A stretch of 64,000 nucleotides of DNA. It comes from Nonomuraea sp. PA05 (GTDB taxonomy: Bacteria; Actinomycetota; Actinomycetes; Streptosporangiales; Streptosporangiaceae). Below are positions 17,350-28,052 of this stretch, piece after piece (the first letter of the stretch is position 1; every line of letters begins with the position of its first letter). The notes beneath the pieces are model-generated. The model did no database searches. It saw nothing but the letters and a program-made list of their open reading frames with translations, and was not told the DNA's origin. The stretch is taken from assembly GCF_008086045.1 (NCBI RefSeq), contig NZ_VSEY01000045.1, forward strand, positions 47,349-111,348, written 5' to 3'. The position numbers and the translations under genes were made by a program.

Positions 17350-18126
17350 GTGCTTGACGGCAAGGTTGTGATCATCACGGGTGGCGCTCGCGGCATGGGG
17401 GCGGCCACCGCGCGGCGCTGCGTCGCGGCAGGGGCTCGGGTCGTGCTCACCGACGTGCTGGTGGAGGAGGGTACGGCGACCGCGAAGGAGCTGGACGCCC
17501 GCTTCGTCCAGCACGACGTGACCAGCCAGGACGCCTGGGCGGCCGTCGTCGCCGAGACCCTGGAGGCGTACGGGCGGGTGGACGGCCTGGTGAACAACGC
17601 CGGCATCGCCACCATGCTGACGATCGAGCAGCAGCCGCTGGAGGAGTTCCAGAACGTCCTCCAGGTGAACCTGGTGGGCACCTTTCTGGGGCTGAAGGCC
17701 GTGGTCGGGCCGATGCGGGAGCAGGGCGGCGGCGCCATCGTGAACCTGTCGTCGGTCGCGGGCCTGTTCGCCCTGCCCCTGACCGGCGGTTACGGCGCCT
17801 CCAAGTGGGGGGTGCGCGGGCTGACGAAGATCGCGGCGCTGGAGTTCGGGCGGGACAGGATCCGCGTCAACTCCGTCCATCCCGGGATGATCGTCACCCC
17901 GATGACGCAGGGGCTCGGGGCCGTGTCGGGGGAGGGCACGTTCGGGCTGGCCCCGGCCGGGCGCTGGGGGGAGCCGGAGGAGGTGGCGGAGGCGATCGCG
18001 TTCCTGCTGTCCGACGCCGCCTCGTACGTGACCGGCGCCGAGCTGGCGATCGACGGCGGGTGGACGGCGGGGGAGGGCTCGTTGCTGCCCCCGCCGAAGG
18101 TGCCGCCAAAAGATCAGGAGGCCTAG
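17350..18126 (+). CDS. SDR family NAD(P)-dependent oxidoreductase
   Basis: 258 residues, classical short-chain dehydrogenase. Cofactor motif TGGARGMG (about 10-17), NNAG near 82-85, catalytic serine in NLSSVAG (about 135), and YGASK with the catalytic Y/K pair (about 150-154). The closing IDGGWTAGEG is typical of 3-oxoacyl reductase / 7-alpha- or 20-beta-hydroxysteroid dehydrogenase-like enzymes. GTG 17350 follows AGAGAGGG. The hydrolase gene begins at the next base after its stop, so the two form an operon. Confidence 0.9.
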   Translation: MLDGKVVIITGGARGMGAATARRCVAAGARVVLTDVLVEEGTATAKELDARFVQHDVTSQDAWAAVVAETLEAYGRVDGLVNNAGIATMLTIEQQPLEEFQNVLQVNLVGTFLGLKAVVGPMREQGGGAIVNLSSVAGLFALPLTGGYGASKWGVRGLTKIAALEFGRDRIRVNSVHPGMIVTPMTQGLGAVSGEGTFGLAPAGRWGEPEEVAEAIAFLLSDAASYVTGAELAIDGGWTAGEGSLLPPPKVPPKDQEA

Positions 18127-18921
18127 ATGCCGTACCTGGAGGTGGGGGACGGTGTGGAGCTCTTCTACACCGACGACGGCGCGGGCGATCCGCCGTTGCT
18201 GCTCGTGCACGGCTGGGGGACCGACTCCCACCAGTGGTCGTGGCACATCGACGCGCTCGCCTCCGCGCACCGCGTGCTCGCCGTGGACCTGCGCGGCCAC
18301 GGCTACTCGTCGGTCCCGGAGACCGGCAACACGCCGCACGCGATGGCCGGCGACCTGGACGTCCTGCTCGGCCGCCTGGGCATCCCCGAGGTGGTCGCCG
18401 TCGGGCACTCCATGGGCGGCCAGGTGGTCTCCATCCTGGCCGTCGAGCATCCGGAGCGGGTGCGGGCGCTGGTCACCCTCGACCCCGGCTACGGCATGTC
18501 GGCGGAGATCGCCGCCGGCTTCCCCCGGATGATCGCGGGCCTGCGGGGCGAGGGTCCGCACCGGGCGGCCGAGCGCATCGACGAGTGGTGCACGAACGCC
18601 GCCACGCCCGCCGTGATCAGGCGCTGGCACAAGCGCAGGCTGTACGGGATGCCGCCGCACGTGCTGGTGGAGGCGTTCGAGGCGATGTTCACGGCGCCCG
18701 GCGCGATCGGGGTGCGTCCGGCGAGTGACGACTACCTGGCCCGCAGGCGGTGCCCGGTGTTGTCGATCTGGGCGGACGCCGGGCGGGCGGGCTGGGAGGC
18801 GGGGCTGCTCAAGGACCCGGCGTCGGTGGTGCTGTCGTGGGAGGGCGCGAGCCACCGGCTGCACGAGGAGCGCCCGGATGACTTCGTCAGCGCCGTGGAG
18901 GGATGGTTGCGCCGCCTGTGA
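18127..18921 (+). CDS. alpha/beta-fold hydrolase
   Basis: 264 residues. Oxyanion motif LVHGWG (about 27-32), nucleophile elbow GHSMGGQ (Ser about 98), acid in the LSIWADAGR region and histidine in GASHRLHEE near 240. The start codon directly follows the SDR stop codon with no gap, with the ribosome site (AAGATCAGGAGG) inside the SDR end. SDR plus hydrolase suggests a small catabolic pair on an ester or lactone, with no substrate identified. Confidence 0.88.
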   Translation: MPYLEVGDGVELFYTDDGAGDPPLLLVHGWGTDSHQWSWHIDALASAHRVLAVDLRGHGYSSVPETGNTPHAMAGDLDVLLGRLGIPEVVAVGHSMGGQVVSILAVEHPERVRALVTLDPGYGMSAEIAAGFPRMIAGLRGEGPHRAAERIDEWCTNAATPAVIRRWHKRRLYGMPPHVLVEAFEAMFTAPGAIGVRPASDDYLARRRCPVLSIWADAGRAGWEAGLLKDPASVVLSWEGASHRLHEERPDDFVSAVEGWLRRL

Positions 18922-18924
18922 TGG

Positions 18925-18953
18925 GCCCGGCGGAACGGGATGTCCCGCCGGGC
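18925..18953 (+). terminator. hairpin after SDR/hydrolase operon
   Basis: GCCCGGCGG (18925-18933) pairs with CCGCCGGGC (18945-18953), a 9-bp GC stem starting four bases after the hydrolase stop. Likely terminator without a U-tract. Confidence 0.6.
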
Positions 18954-18960
18954 GCCAACG

Positions 18961-19008
18961 ACGTGTGAGCGTGCCAGGGTTGGGGGCCACGGATTGACGC
19001 TCACACGT
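18961..19008. terminator. 12-bp perfect inverted repeat
   Basis: ACGTGTGAGCGT (18961-18972) and ACGCTCACACGT (18997-19008) are perfect reverse complements with a 24-base loop, followed by TTTCG. It lies between convergent genes (hydrolase and DUF4126). It may be a second terminator or a protein-binding palindrome. Confidence 0.55.
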
Positions 19009-19091
19009 TTCGATCCCTTTGTTCGCTACCTCGGCCCCAACGGTAGGCGGCCATCGGACACCGGCGCGTCACCCCGTGGGCGGATCGCGGG

Positions 19092-19700
19092 TCACCCTGG
19101 CGGGTGATGCCCCCTGGCCGCCCTCCTGCGGGCGCGGAAGCGGCGGGCCCGCCGCAGCACCCACCACGCCAGTACTGCGAGCAGCAGCAGCGCGACGATC
19201 ACCAGGACGGGCGCGAACAGCGCGACCAGGCTCATCCCGAACGACCCGGCGTCCTCGACCGTGCTGACGACCGGCGCGCCGACCCCGGCCGTGCCCGCGT
19301 TGATCACCGGGCGGGCGGCGGACTTGAGCGCGTGCACGGCCAGCGCCATCACGATGCCCAGCAGCCAGCCCGCCCACGGGTTCTGCGTCATCCAGGAGGA
19401 GCTCTCGAGCTCGGCGGCGGCGCTGGTGGCGGAGAACACCACGCCGCCGGAGGCGGGGCGCACCACGGTCTGGATGGCGTCGTTGACGCTGTCGACGGCG
19501 GGCACCTTGTCCAGGACCATCTCGGCCAGCAGCAGCACCGCGAGGATGGCGAGCACGCCCCAGTTGGACAGCCACGTGTAGCCGTCGGGCAGCCGCACGG
19601 CGTCGGTGACGTTCGCCAGCACCCCCACGACCAGGAGCGGGATATACGCGTTCAGCCCGGCGGCCGTGGACAGCCCCAGACCGGTCAAAGCGGCCAGCAT
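19092..19700 (-). CDS. DUF4126 domain membrane protein
   Basis: 202 residues with about five TM helices. The N-terminus LTGLGLSTAAGLNAYIPLL and the segment WLSNWGVLAILAVLLLAEMV with DKVPAVDSVNDAIQT are characteristic of DUF4126, including its conserved D-K-P-x-D-S-x-ND motif. The C-terminus is basic (RRARRFRARRRAARG). Function unknown. Follows the phosphotransferase gene by 4 bp on the same strand and is probably co-transcribed with it. Confidence 0.85.
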   Translation of the reverse strand: MLAALTGLGLSTAAGLNAYIPLLVVGVLANVTDAVRLPDGYTWLSNWGVLAILAVLLLAEMVLDKVPAVDSVNDAIQTVVRPASGGVVFSATSAAAELESSSWMTQNPWAGWLLGIVMALAVHALKSAARPVINAGTAGVGAPVVSTVEDAGSFGMSLVALFAPVLVIVALLLLAVLAWWVLRRARRFRARRRAARGHHPPG

Positions 19701-19704
19701 GTCC

Positions 19705-20613
19705 CTAGTCTGCCCGGGCGGCCTCGTCCATGAGGCGTGTCAGCGCGGGATCGGTGAACTCGGTCATCGCCCGCTCGTACTTCTCCATGCCCCAGGACCA
19801 GAAGTCGAAGTCGATGGTGTCGTTGGCGCCGTCCTGGATGGAGGCCCACAACGTCCAGCCGTACTTGGACATGAGGCCGAGCAGGCGCGCCCGGGCGATC
19901 TTGTGGCGCAGGCGGCGGCCGTAGTACGCGGTGACGAGCTCGTCCAGGTGGCCGGGCGGCAGGTCGGACTCGCTCCAGATGTTGCCCAGCTCGAAGCAGG
20001 GGTCGTTGTTGCCCGCGTACTCGTAGTCGATCAGCCAGAGGCGCTCGCCGTCGTCCAGGATGTTGCCGGGCAGCAGGTCGTTGTTGCACGGGACCGTCCC
20101 CTCGTCCCTGATAGCGAGACATTCCCGGATCCGGGTGACGGTGGGCATGAAGTCCAGGTAGCGAGGCGGCAGCCGGAAGCCGCGATCCCGCACGATCTCC
20201 AGGTAGCGCCGCTGCACCTCGAACATGTCGAAGTCACGCACGAAACGCGGCCCGGCGTGCAGCCGCCGGCACGCCCGCGCCACGCGCGGCAGATTCGCCG
20301 GATCCAGCAGATCCGCCTCCGTGTACGTCCGGCACCCCGGCAGGAATCCGACCACGAGCACGCCGAGGTCCGGCAGGTAGTCGTGCACCGGCGCGCCGAC
20401 CCCCGCCTTCGCCGCCGCGATCGAGTTGGCGTGCTCGGCGTCCCTGTCGATGGCCAGCAGCGCGCCGTCGCTGGCCCACAGGCGCACCACGTACACGCCG
20501 GACGGCGTGGTGACCTTGTAGTTGTGGTTGGTGAGCCCGCCGGGCAGCTCCTCCACGGAGCGCGGCACGCCGGACAGCAACGGGATGCGATCGAGGACCT
20601 CGGGCGCGGCCAT
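19705..20613 (-). CDS. choline/ethanolamine kinase-like phosphotransferase
   Basis: 302 residues of the APH/ChoK superfamily. The nucleotide loop LPGGLTNHNYKV (about 24-35), VVRLWASDG lysine-equivalent region, catalytic loop CNNDLLPGNIL (about 177-187) and metal motif LIDYEYAG (about 194-201) are as in LicA/choline kinases. ATG 20613 is used; a GTG at 20631 is possible. It diverges from a dimethylglycine-dehydrogenase-like gene across a GGTCTAGACC palindrome, so the pair is probably co-regulated and concerned with choline-derived or related amines. Confidence 0.85.
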   Translation of the reverse strand: MAAPEVLDRIPLLSGVPRSVEELPGGLTNHNYKVTTPSGVYVVRLWASDGALLAIDRDAEHANSIAAAKAGVGAPVHDYLPDLGVLVVGFLPGCRTYTEADLLDPANLPRVARACRRLHAGPRFVRDFDMFEVQRRYLEIVRDRGFRLPPRYLDFMPTVTRIRECLAIRDEGTVPCNNDLLPGNILDDGERLWLIDYEYAGNNDPCFELGNIWSESDLPPGHLDELVTAYYGRRLRHKIARARLLGLMSKYGWTLWASIQDGANDTIDFDFWSWGMEKYERAMTEFTDPALTRLMDEAARAD

Positions 20614-20641
20614 GCTCGATGCTAGCTCCACCGTACTAAAC

Positions 20642-20651
20642 GGTCTAGACC
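20642..20651. promoter_or_regulatory. GntR/HutC-type operator GGTCTAGACC
   Basis: Perfect 10-bp palindrome GGTCTAGACC in the 68-bp gap between the divergent phosphotransferase and flavoprotein genes, flanked by AA...TT. The core is identical to the TGGTCTAGACCA core bound by HutC-subfamily GntR proteins such as DasR. A HutC-type regulator is encoded at 23020-23790. Confidence 0.7.
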
Positions 20652-20681
20652 TTTAGGGGCGCGCCGGTTAACCTCGCGACC

Positions 20682-23042
20682 ATGAGCGACTCGGCCCGGA
20701 TCGTGATCATCGGCGGCGGGGTGGGCGGCGCGTCCGTCGCCTACCACCTCACCCAACTCGGCGAACGCGACGTCGTCCTGCTGGAACGGGACGAGCTCAC
20801 CAGCGGCTCCACCTTCCACTCCGCCGGGCTCGTCGGCCAGTTGCGCGCCGACCCCACGCTGACCCGGATGAACCAGTACTCCGTCGAGCTGTACCGCACC
20901 CTCGACGCCGGATGGACCGAGTGCGGCGGCATCAAGCTCGCCTCCACGCCCGAGCGGATGGCCGAGATCCGCCGCCAGATCGGCTGGGCGCGCACCTTCG
21001 GCCTGCCGCTGGAGGAGATCTCCGTGGCCGAGGCCGTGGAGCTGTTCCCGCTGATGGACCCGGAAGGCGTCGTCGGGGCGGCGTACCTGCCGACGGACGG
21101 GCAGATCGACCCGTCCCAGCTCTGCTACGCGCTGGCGAGCCGCGCCCGCGAGGGCGGCGTCACCGTGCGCACCCGCACCCGCGTGCTCGGCGTCACCGTC
21201 GAGCGGGGCCGCGTCACGGGCGTGCGCACCGACCAGGGCGACATCGCCTGCGAGATCGTGGTCAACTGCGGCGGCATGTTCGCCGCCGAGATCGGCCGCA
21301 TGGCCGGGGTGCGGGTCCCGATCGTGCCGATGTCGCACCAGTACGTGGTCAGCGACGCCTTCCACGACCACACCGGCCTGCCCACCCTGCGCGACCCCGA
21401 CCTGCTCGTCTACTACCGCCAGGAGGTCCAGGGCCTGGTCATGGGCGGCTACGAGCGTAACTGCGCACCCTGGACGGCCGGCCACGACTCCTACGACGCG
21501 GTGCCCGCCGACTTCAACGGCCGCCTGCTGCCGGAGGACTGGCCCAGGTTCGAGGAGATCTCGGACAACTCCCGGATCCGCGTGCCCGCCATGGCCGACG
21601 TCGGCATCCGCAAGCTGATCAACGGGCCTGAGGCGTTCACCCCCGACAACGAGTTCTGCCTGGGCGAGACCGAGGTCGCCGGGTTCTTCGTCGCCGCCGG
21701 CTTCTGCGCGCACGGCATCGCGGGCGCGGGCGGCATCGGCAAGGTGATGGCCGAGTGGATCGTCGAGGGCGAGCCCGGCATGGACCTGTGGCACATGGAC
21801 GTGCGCCGCTTCGGCCGCCACTACCGCTCGCCGTCGTACACGATCAAGCGGGCGGTCGAGAACTACGAGACGTACTACGACATCCGCTACCCGGGCCACG
21901 AGCGGTCGGCGGGCCGGCCGCTGCGGGTCTCGCCCGCCTACGGCTGGCACACCGCCAACGGGGCCGTCTTCGGCGAGAAGTCCGGGTGGGAGCGGGTCAA
22001 CTACTACGCGGCGAACGAAGTCCCCGGCGAGGAGGAGCGGCCGGCCGGGTGGGCCGGGCGGCTGTGGTCGTCGGCGATCGGGGCCGAGCACCGGGCCACG
22101 CGCACGGCCGCCGGGCTGTTCGACGAGAGCTCGTTCGCCAAGATCGAGGTCACCGGGCCCGACGCCGCCGCGCTGCTGGAATGGGTGTGCGACAACCGGG
22201 TCGCCAGGGACGTGGGCGCGGTCACGTACACGCAGGCGCTCAACCGGCGCGGCGGGATCGAGTGCGACTTCACCGTCACCCGGCGCGGCGAGGAGGAGTT
22301 CCTGGTCGTCACCGGCACCGCGTTCGGCGCGCACGACATGGGGTGGCTGCGCAAGCAGGCGGCGCGCACCGGCTCGAAGGCCAGGATCGCGGACGTGACC
22401 GGGCAGTACGCGTGCTTCGCGCTGTGGGGGCCGCGCGCCCGCGACGTGCTGGGCGGCCTGACCCCCGATCCGCTGGACTTCCCGTTCATGTCCGCGCGCG
22501 AGCTCACCGTGGGGGACGTGCCGGTGCTGGCGCTGCGGGTGACGTTCGTGGGGGAGCACGGGTGGGAGCTGTACTGCTCCAGCGAGTACGGGCTCGGCCT
22601 CTGGCAGACGCTGTGGCGGGCGGGGGAGCCGTACGGGCTGACGGCCGGCGGGTACAAGGCCATCGACAGCCTGCGGCTGGAGAAGGGCTACCGGGTGTGG
22701 GGGGCCGACCTCGGGCCCGAGACGACGCCGTACGAGGCAGGGCTGGGCTTCTGCATCAAGAACGACAAGGACTTCCTCGGCAGGGACGCCCTCGACCCCG
22801 CGCCCGCGCGGCGGCTGCGCTGCCTGACGCTGGGCGACCCGCGCGCGATCGCGCTCGGCAACGAGCCGGTGCGGGTGGACGGGCAGGTGCGGGCCAGGGT
22901 CACCTCCGGCGGGTACGGGTACACCGCGCGCGAGTCGATCGCCTACGCCTACCTGGAGGCGGAGCCGGGCACGCCGGTCGAAATCGAGGTGGAGGGCCGG
23001 TGGGTGCCGGGAACGGTGGTCAAGAGTCCTCTGGTGCCGTGA
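20682..23042 (+). CDS. FAD-dependent oxidoreductase, dimethylglycine/sarcosine dehydrogenase-like
   Basis: 786 residues with two parts. The N-terminal DAO fold (1-400) has the dinucleotide motif IIGGGVGGASVAYHL (9-23) and the flavin-attachment-type region SGSTFHSAGLVGQL. The FAO_M linker follows (about 375-430), then an aminomethyltransferase/GcvT-like domain (about 440-786; GLFDESSFAKIEVTGPDA, RGGIECDFTVTR, AIDSLRLEKGYRVWG, LGRDAL). Enzymes of this layout oxidatively demethylate dimethylglycine or sarcosine and pass C1 to tetrahydrofolate. Its tail overlaps the convergent gntR gene by 23 bp. Confidence 0.92.
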   Translation: MSDSARIVIIGGGVGGASVAYHLTQLGERDVVLLERDELTSGSTFHSAGLVGQLRADPTLTRMNQYSVELYRTLDAGWTECGGIKLASTPERMAEIRRQIGWARTFGLPLEEISVAEAVELFPLMDPEGVVGAAYLPTDGQIDPSQLCYALASRAREGGVTVRTRTRVLGVTVERGRVTGVRTDQGDIACEIVVNCGGMFAAEIGRMAGVRVPIVPMSHQYVVSDAFHDHTGLPTLRDPDLLVYYRQEVQGLVMGGYERNCAPWTAGHDSYDAVPADFNGRLLPEDWPRFEEISDNSRIRVPAMADVGIRKLINGPEAFTPDNEFCLGETEVAGFFVAAGFCAHGIAGAGGIGKVMAEWIVEGEPGMDLWHMDVRRFGRHYRSPSYTIKRAVENYETYYDIRYPGHERSAGRPLRVSPAYGWHTANGAVFGEKSGWERVNYYAANEVPGEEERPAGWAGRLWSSAIGAEHRATRTAAGLFDESSFAKIEVTGPDAAALLEWVCDNRVARDVGAVTYTQALNRRGGIECDFTVTRRGEEEFLVVTGTAFGAHDMGWLRKQAARTGSKARIADVTGQYACFALWGPRARDVLGGLTPDPLDFPFMSARELTVGDVPVLALRVTFVGEHGWELYCSSEYGLGLWQTLWRAGEPYGLTAGGYKAIDSLRLEKGYRVWGADLGPETTPYEAGLGFCIKNDKDFLGRDALDPAPARRLRCLTLGDPRAIALGNEPVRVDGQVRARVTSGGYGYTARESIAYAYLEAEPGTPVEIEVEGRWVPGTVVKSPLVP

Positions 23043-23790
23043 CGCCGCTGCGCACCGTGATGCGGACCCGGTCGGGGCGGAACAGGTCGCGGGCGTACTC
23101 CACCGGGGTGCCGTCCGCCGCGTAGGCGGTGCGCTCGATCAGCATCAGCGGCGCGCCCGGCTCGATGCCCAGCTCGGCGGCCTCGGCGGGCTGGGCGATG
23201 ACCGGGTCGAGATGCTCGGTCGCGGTGCGCGGCTCCAGGTCGTACCGGGTGGCCAGGAGCGCGTACAGGGAGCCGGTGAGGTCCTCGTCGAGCAACCCGG
23301 GCAGGCGGGGGAAGTACGAGCGTTCCAGCGCCACCGGCGACCGCCCGGCCGAGCGGACCCGCGCCACCTCGTGCACCGGCTCGCCCGGCGCGACCCCCAG
23401 GGCCCGCGCGGCGGCGGCGGGCGCGGGCACCGTCGCGGCCCGCAGGATCCGCGCCTCGGCCCGCAGGTGCGCGCGGCGCATCTGCTCCGTGAACCCGGCC
23501 AGCCCGGTCAGGTCGCAGTCGATGCGCGGCGCGGGGCGCGGCTCGGCCACGAACGCGCCGCCCGACCGGCCCGGCACGCGCAGCAGCACGCCGTCGCGCT
23601 CCAGCGAGGCCAGCGCCTGCCGCAGCGTCATCCTGCTCACGCCGAGCCGCCCGGCCAGCTCCCGCTCGCCGGGCAGCCGGTCGCCCGGCGTCAGCTCGCC
23701 GCCGGCGATCGAGGCGAGCAACCAGCGCTCGATCTGCACGTGCGCGGGGACGCCGGTGCCGCGTTCCAGCTCAGGCGGAGTCCCGACCAC
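23020..23790 (-). CDS. GntR family regulator (HutC subfamily, UTRA domain)
   Basis: 256 residues from GTG 23790. N-terminal GntR winged helix: HVQIERWLLASIAGGELTPG, PGERELAGRLGVSRMTLRQA, VLLRVPGRSGGAFV. The C-terminal UTRA ligand-binding domain (about 85-245) ends in ERTAYAADGTPVEYARDLFR. UTRA regulators of this type bind sugar phosphates, urocanate or amines. It is convergent with and overlaps the flavoprotein gene, and most likely controls the 20.6-kb divergent promoter through GGTCTAGACC. Confidence 0.92.
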   Translation of the reverse strand: MVGTPPELERGTGVPAHVQIERWLLASIAGGELTPGDRLPGERELAGRLGVSRMTLRQALASLERDGVLLRVPGRSGGAFVAEPRPAPRIDCDLTGLAGFTEQMRRAHLRAEARILRAATVPAPAAAARALGVAPGEPVHEVARVRSAGRSPVALERSYFPRLPGLLDEDLTGSLYALLATRYDLEPRTATEHLDPVIAQPAEAAELGIEPGAPLMLIERTAYAADGTPVEYARDLFRPDRVRITVRSGVTAPEDS

Positions 23791-23835
23791 AGGCGCAGGT
23801 TACCTTCCGGGAAAGACGGGGCAAACGCCCGGGTC

Positions 23836-24963
23836 TCACCCCTGCGTCAGGTCGCGCAGCCGCTCGACCGCCTCGCCGAACTCGCTGATCATGTCGTAGA
23901 CCACGTCTCTGGCCGGCTTGACCTGGTCGAGCTGGCCCACGACCTGCCCCACGAAGTAGTTGACCAGCTCCACCGCGCCGGGCTCGCCCTTCTCCGCCGC
24001 CGCCCCGATGCGCGCCATCGCGCCCTCGGCCAGCAACATCTGCAGCGGCATCCCCAGCGCCCCAGGGCTCTCCTGGCCGGAGTCCCACTCCTCCGTCCAG
24101 GCGGACCTGAGCTGGCGGGCCGGCTTGCCCGTACGGGACCGGGACCGGACCGTGTCCAGCGACGAGGCCGCCAGGAACTTGGCCTTGACCGCCGGAGCCG
24201 TCTCGGCCTCCTCGGTCGTCAGCCACACCGAGCCGCACCACACGCCCTGCGCGCCGAGCGCCATGGCCGCCGCCATCTGCCGCCCCGACGCGATCCCGCC
24301 CGCCGCCAGCACCGGGACCGGCGCGACCGCGTCCACGACCTGCGGGACCAGCACCATCGTGGAGACCTCGCCGGTGTGCCCGCCCGCCTCGGTGCCCTGC
24401 GCCACGATGAGGTCGGCGCCCGCCGCCACCTGCCTGCGGGCGTGCTCGACCGTGCCCACCAGCGCGGCCACCGGCACCCCCGCCTCCCTGGCCCTGGACA
24501 CCATCTCGGGCGGCGGCGGCCCCAGGGCGCTGGCGATCAGCCCGATGCGGTGCTTGAGCGCCACGTCGATCAGCCCCGTCGCCCCGGCCGCCGTCACGCG
24601 CCTGCCGAACTCGTCGGCCACGGCCGACATCGGCTGGCCTGGCGAGCTGACGCCGTACTTGTTCAGCAGGTGGGTGACGAAGTCCCGGTGGCGGTCGGGG
24701 ACGGCTTCCGACAGTTGCGTGCGGCGGTCGAGCGCCGAGGGGTCGATCTTGCCGGGGACGAGCACGTCCACGCCGTACGGGCGGCCGCCCACCCGTTCGT
24801 CCAGCCAGGTCAGCTCCGTGTCGAGCTGCTCGGGTGAGTACGCGATCGCGCCCAGCACGCCGAAACCGCCCGCGTTCGTGACGGCGGCCACCACGTCGCG
24901 GCAGTGGCTGAAGGCGAACAGCGGGAACTCGATGCCCAAACGCTCACAGATGGCGGTCCGCAT
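23836..24963 (-). CDS. nitronate monooxygenase family flavoprotein
   Basis: 375 residues, FMN TIM barrel of the NPD/2-nitropropane dioxygenase family. Motifs: AFSHCRDVVAAVTNAGGFG (about 17-35), QGTEAGGHTG (about 195-204, with the usual catalytic/flavin His), VLAAGGIASGRQMAAAMALG and GAQGVWCGS near 255-280. It oxidises nitronates or related toxic propionate-3-nitronate; some members have other roles. 46 bp downstream of the acetyltransferase gene on the same strand. Confidence 0.9.
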   Translation of the reverse strand: MRTAICERLGIEFPLFAFSHCRDVVAAVTNAGGFGVLGAIAYSPEQLDTELTWLDERVGGRPYGVDVLVPGKIDPSALDRRTQLSEAVPDRHRDFVTHLLNKYGVSSPGQPMSAVADEFGRRVTAAGATGLIDVALKHRIGLIASALGPPPPEMVSRAREAGVPVAALVGTVEHARRQVAAGADLIVAQGTEAGGHTGEVSTMVLVPQVVDAVAPVPVLAAGGIASGRQMAAAMALGAQGVWCGSVWLTTEEAETAPAVKAKFLAASSLDTVRSRSRTGKPARQLRSAWTEEWDSGQESPGALGMPLQMLLAEGAMARIGAAAEKGEPGAVELVNYFVGQVVGQLDQVKPARDVVYDMISEFGEAVERLRDLTQG

Positions 24964-25009
24964 GGAACGACGCTAACTGTCAGAACCTTGTTCGGTCCAG
25001 AGGGTGACC

Positions 25010-25654
25010 TCAGGGGATGCTGTCCAGCGTGACGGGTGTGTGCCAGCCCAGCTCGGGCGTGTAGCCGCGCACCCGCCTCGCGGGCACCCCCGCCACCACG
25101 CTGTGGTCGGGGAACTCGCCGCGCACCACCGCGCCGCCCGCCACCACGCACTGGCGCCCCAGCGTGGTGCCCGGCAGGATGATCGCGCCCGTGCCCAGCC
25201 AGGAGCCCGAGCCGATGGAGACCGGGCTGTTGCGCGGCCACTGCCGCCCGATCGGCACGTCCGGGTCGTCGTAGACGTGATTCTGGTCCGTGATGTACAC
25301 GTACGGGCCCGTGAAGACGTCGTCGCCGATGTCGACCGACTGGTGCGCGACGATGTGCGAGCCCCGGCCGATCGAGCAGCTCGCGCCGATCCGCAGGATT
25401 GAGTCGGGTCCCAGATCCGGGCCGGGGACCATGCCGCACGACATCGACACCCGCTCGCCGATGAGCGTGTGCTCGCCGATCTCGATCCACTGCTCGCCGA
25501 AGATCGCGCCGGGCGGGAACGCGATGCTGACCCCGGCGCCGAGCGAGCGGAATCGGTAGCCGGCGGAGCTGCCTGCGGAAATCTCACCGGCGGCGCGGAT
25601 CGCCCCGTAGGCACGGTGAATCAACGCGCCCAGAGCCCGCCGAACTAGTGACAT
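25010..25654 (-). CDS. hexapeptide-repeat acyltransferase
   Basis: 214 residues. Left-handed beta-helix repeats run from about 40 to 195 (IEIGEHTLIGERVSMSCG; RIGASCSIGRGSHIVAHQSV; VDIGDDVFTGPYVYITDQNH; GSGSWLGTGAIILPG; CVVAGGAVVRGEFPDHSVVA), as in maltose/chloramphenicol-type O-acetyltransferases. The DQNH stretch supplies the likely catalytic histidine. The frame is open upstream, but ATG 25654 (MSLVRRALGAL) gives the family-like start. Acceptor unknown. Confidence 0.88.
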   Translation of the reverse strand: MSLVRRALGALIHRAYGAIRAAGEISAGSSAGYRFRSLGAGVSIAFPPGAIFGEQWIEIGEHTLIGERVSMSCGMVPGPDLGPDSILRIGASCSIGRGSHIVAHQSVDIGDDVFTGPYVYITDQNHVYDDPDVPIGRQWPRNSPVSIGSGSWLGTGAIILPGTTLGRQCVVAGGAVVRGEFPDHSVVAGVPARRVRGYTPELGWHTPVTLDSIP

Positions 25655-25677
25655 AGGGACCAAAGTTACCGCTAGGT

Positions 25678-25694
25678 CATGCCGTTCAGGCATG
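25678..25694. promoter_or_regulatory. CATGCC-N5-GGCATG palindrome upstream of pyrG
   Basis: Perfect 6-bp inverted repeat CATGCC/GGCATG with a GTTCA spacer, in the 71-bp divergent gap between the acyltransferase and pyrG genes, 32 bp upstream of the pyrG start. May be an operator or an early-transcript hairpin; no regulator can be named. Confidence 0.4.
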
Positions 25695-25725
25695 TGAGGG
25701 GCGTTGTTTGATATCCTGAGAGCCC

Positions 25726-27425
<1,700 letters not shown>

Positions 27426-27429
<4 letters not shown>

Positions 27430-28037
27430 AAGTCGAAGACACGCCCGAGGCGTGGGACGTCGTCGAATCCAGGCACCGGTTCAAGGGCCACGTGATCGAG
27501 GTCGTCACCGACACCGTCAAGATGCCCCGCGACGAGGTCGCCGACCGCGACTACGTCGTCCACCCCGGAGCCGTCGCCGTGCTCGCGCTCGACGAGCACG
27601 ACCGGGTCCTGATGATCAGGCAGTACCGCCACCCCACGCGGCACCTCATGTGGGAGCTGCCCGCCGGGATCCGCGACGTGGCAGGCGAACCGCTCGTCAC
27701 CACCGCCGCCCGCGAGCTGGCCGAGGAGGCCGGCTACCGCGCCGACACCTGGTACACCCTGGCCGACCTGCGCTCCTCGCCGGGCATGACCGACGAGCGC
27801 GTACGCGTGTTCCTGGCCAGGGGCCTGAGCAGGATCCCCGACGAGGAGAACGGCTTCGAACACCGGCACGAGGAAATCGACATGCCGGTCGAATGGGTCC
27901 CTCTGGCCGACGCGGTCGAGAAGGCGCTCATGGGAATGATCCACAATTCCTCGACCGTGGCCGGTATCCTCGCCGCATATGCGGCTTCGGTCGAGGGGCA
28001 CCACCTGCTGCGCCCGGCCGACGCACCGGAGGCGTGA
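27426..28037 (+). CDS. Nudix hydrolase, ADP-ribose pyrophosphatase-like
   Basis: 203 residues. The Nudix box GEPLVTTAARELAEEAGY is intact (E-x7-RELAEEAGY), with one extra residue after LPAG that is common in actinobacterial ADP-ribose pyrophosphatases. The N-terminal dimerisation strands (VVESRHRFKGHVIEVV) and RQYRHP before the box match the NudF subfamily, which cleaves ADP-ribose to AMP and ribose 5-phosphate. Starts inside the pyrG stop. Confidence 0.92.
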
Positions 28038-28052
28038 CGGAAGGACCAGTTC

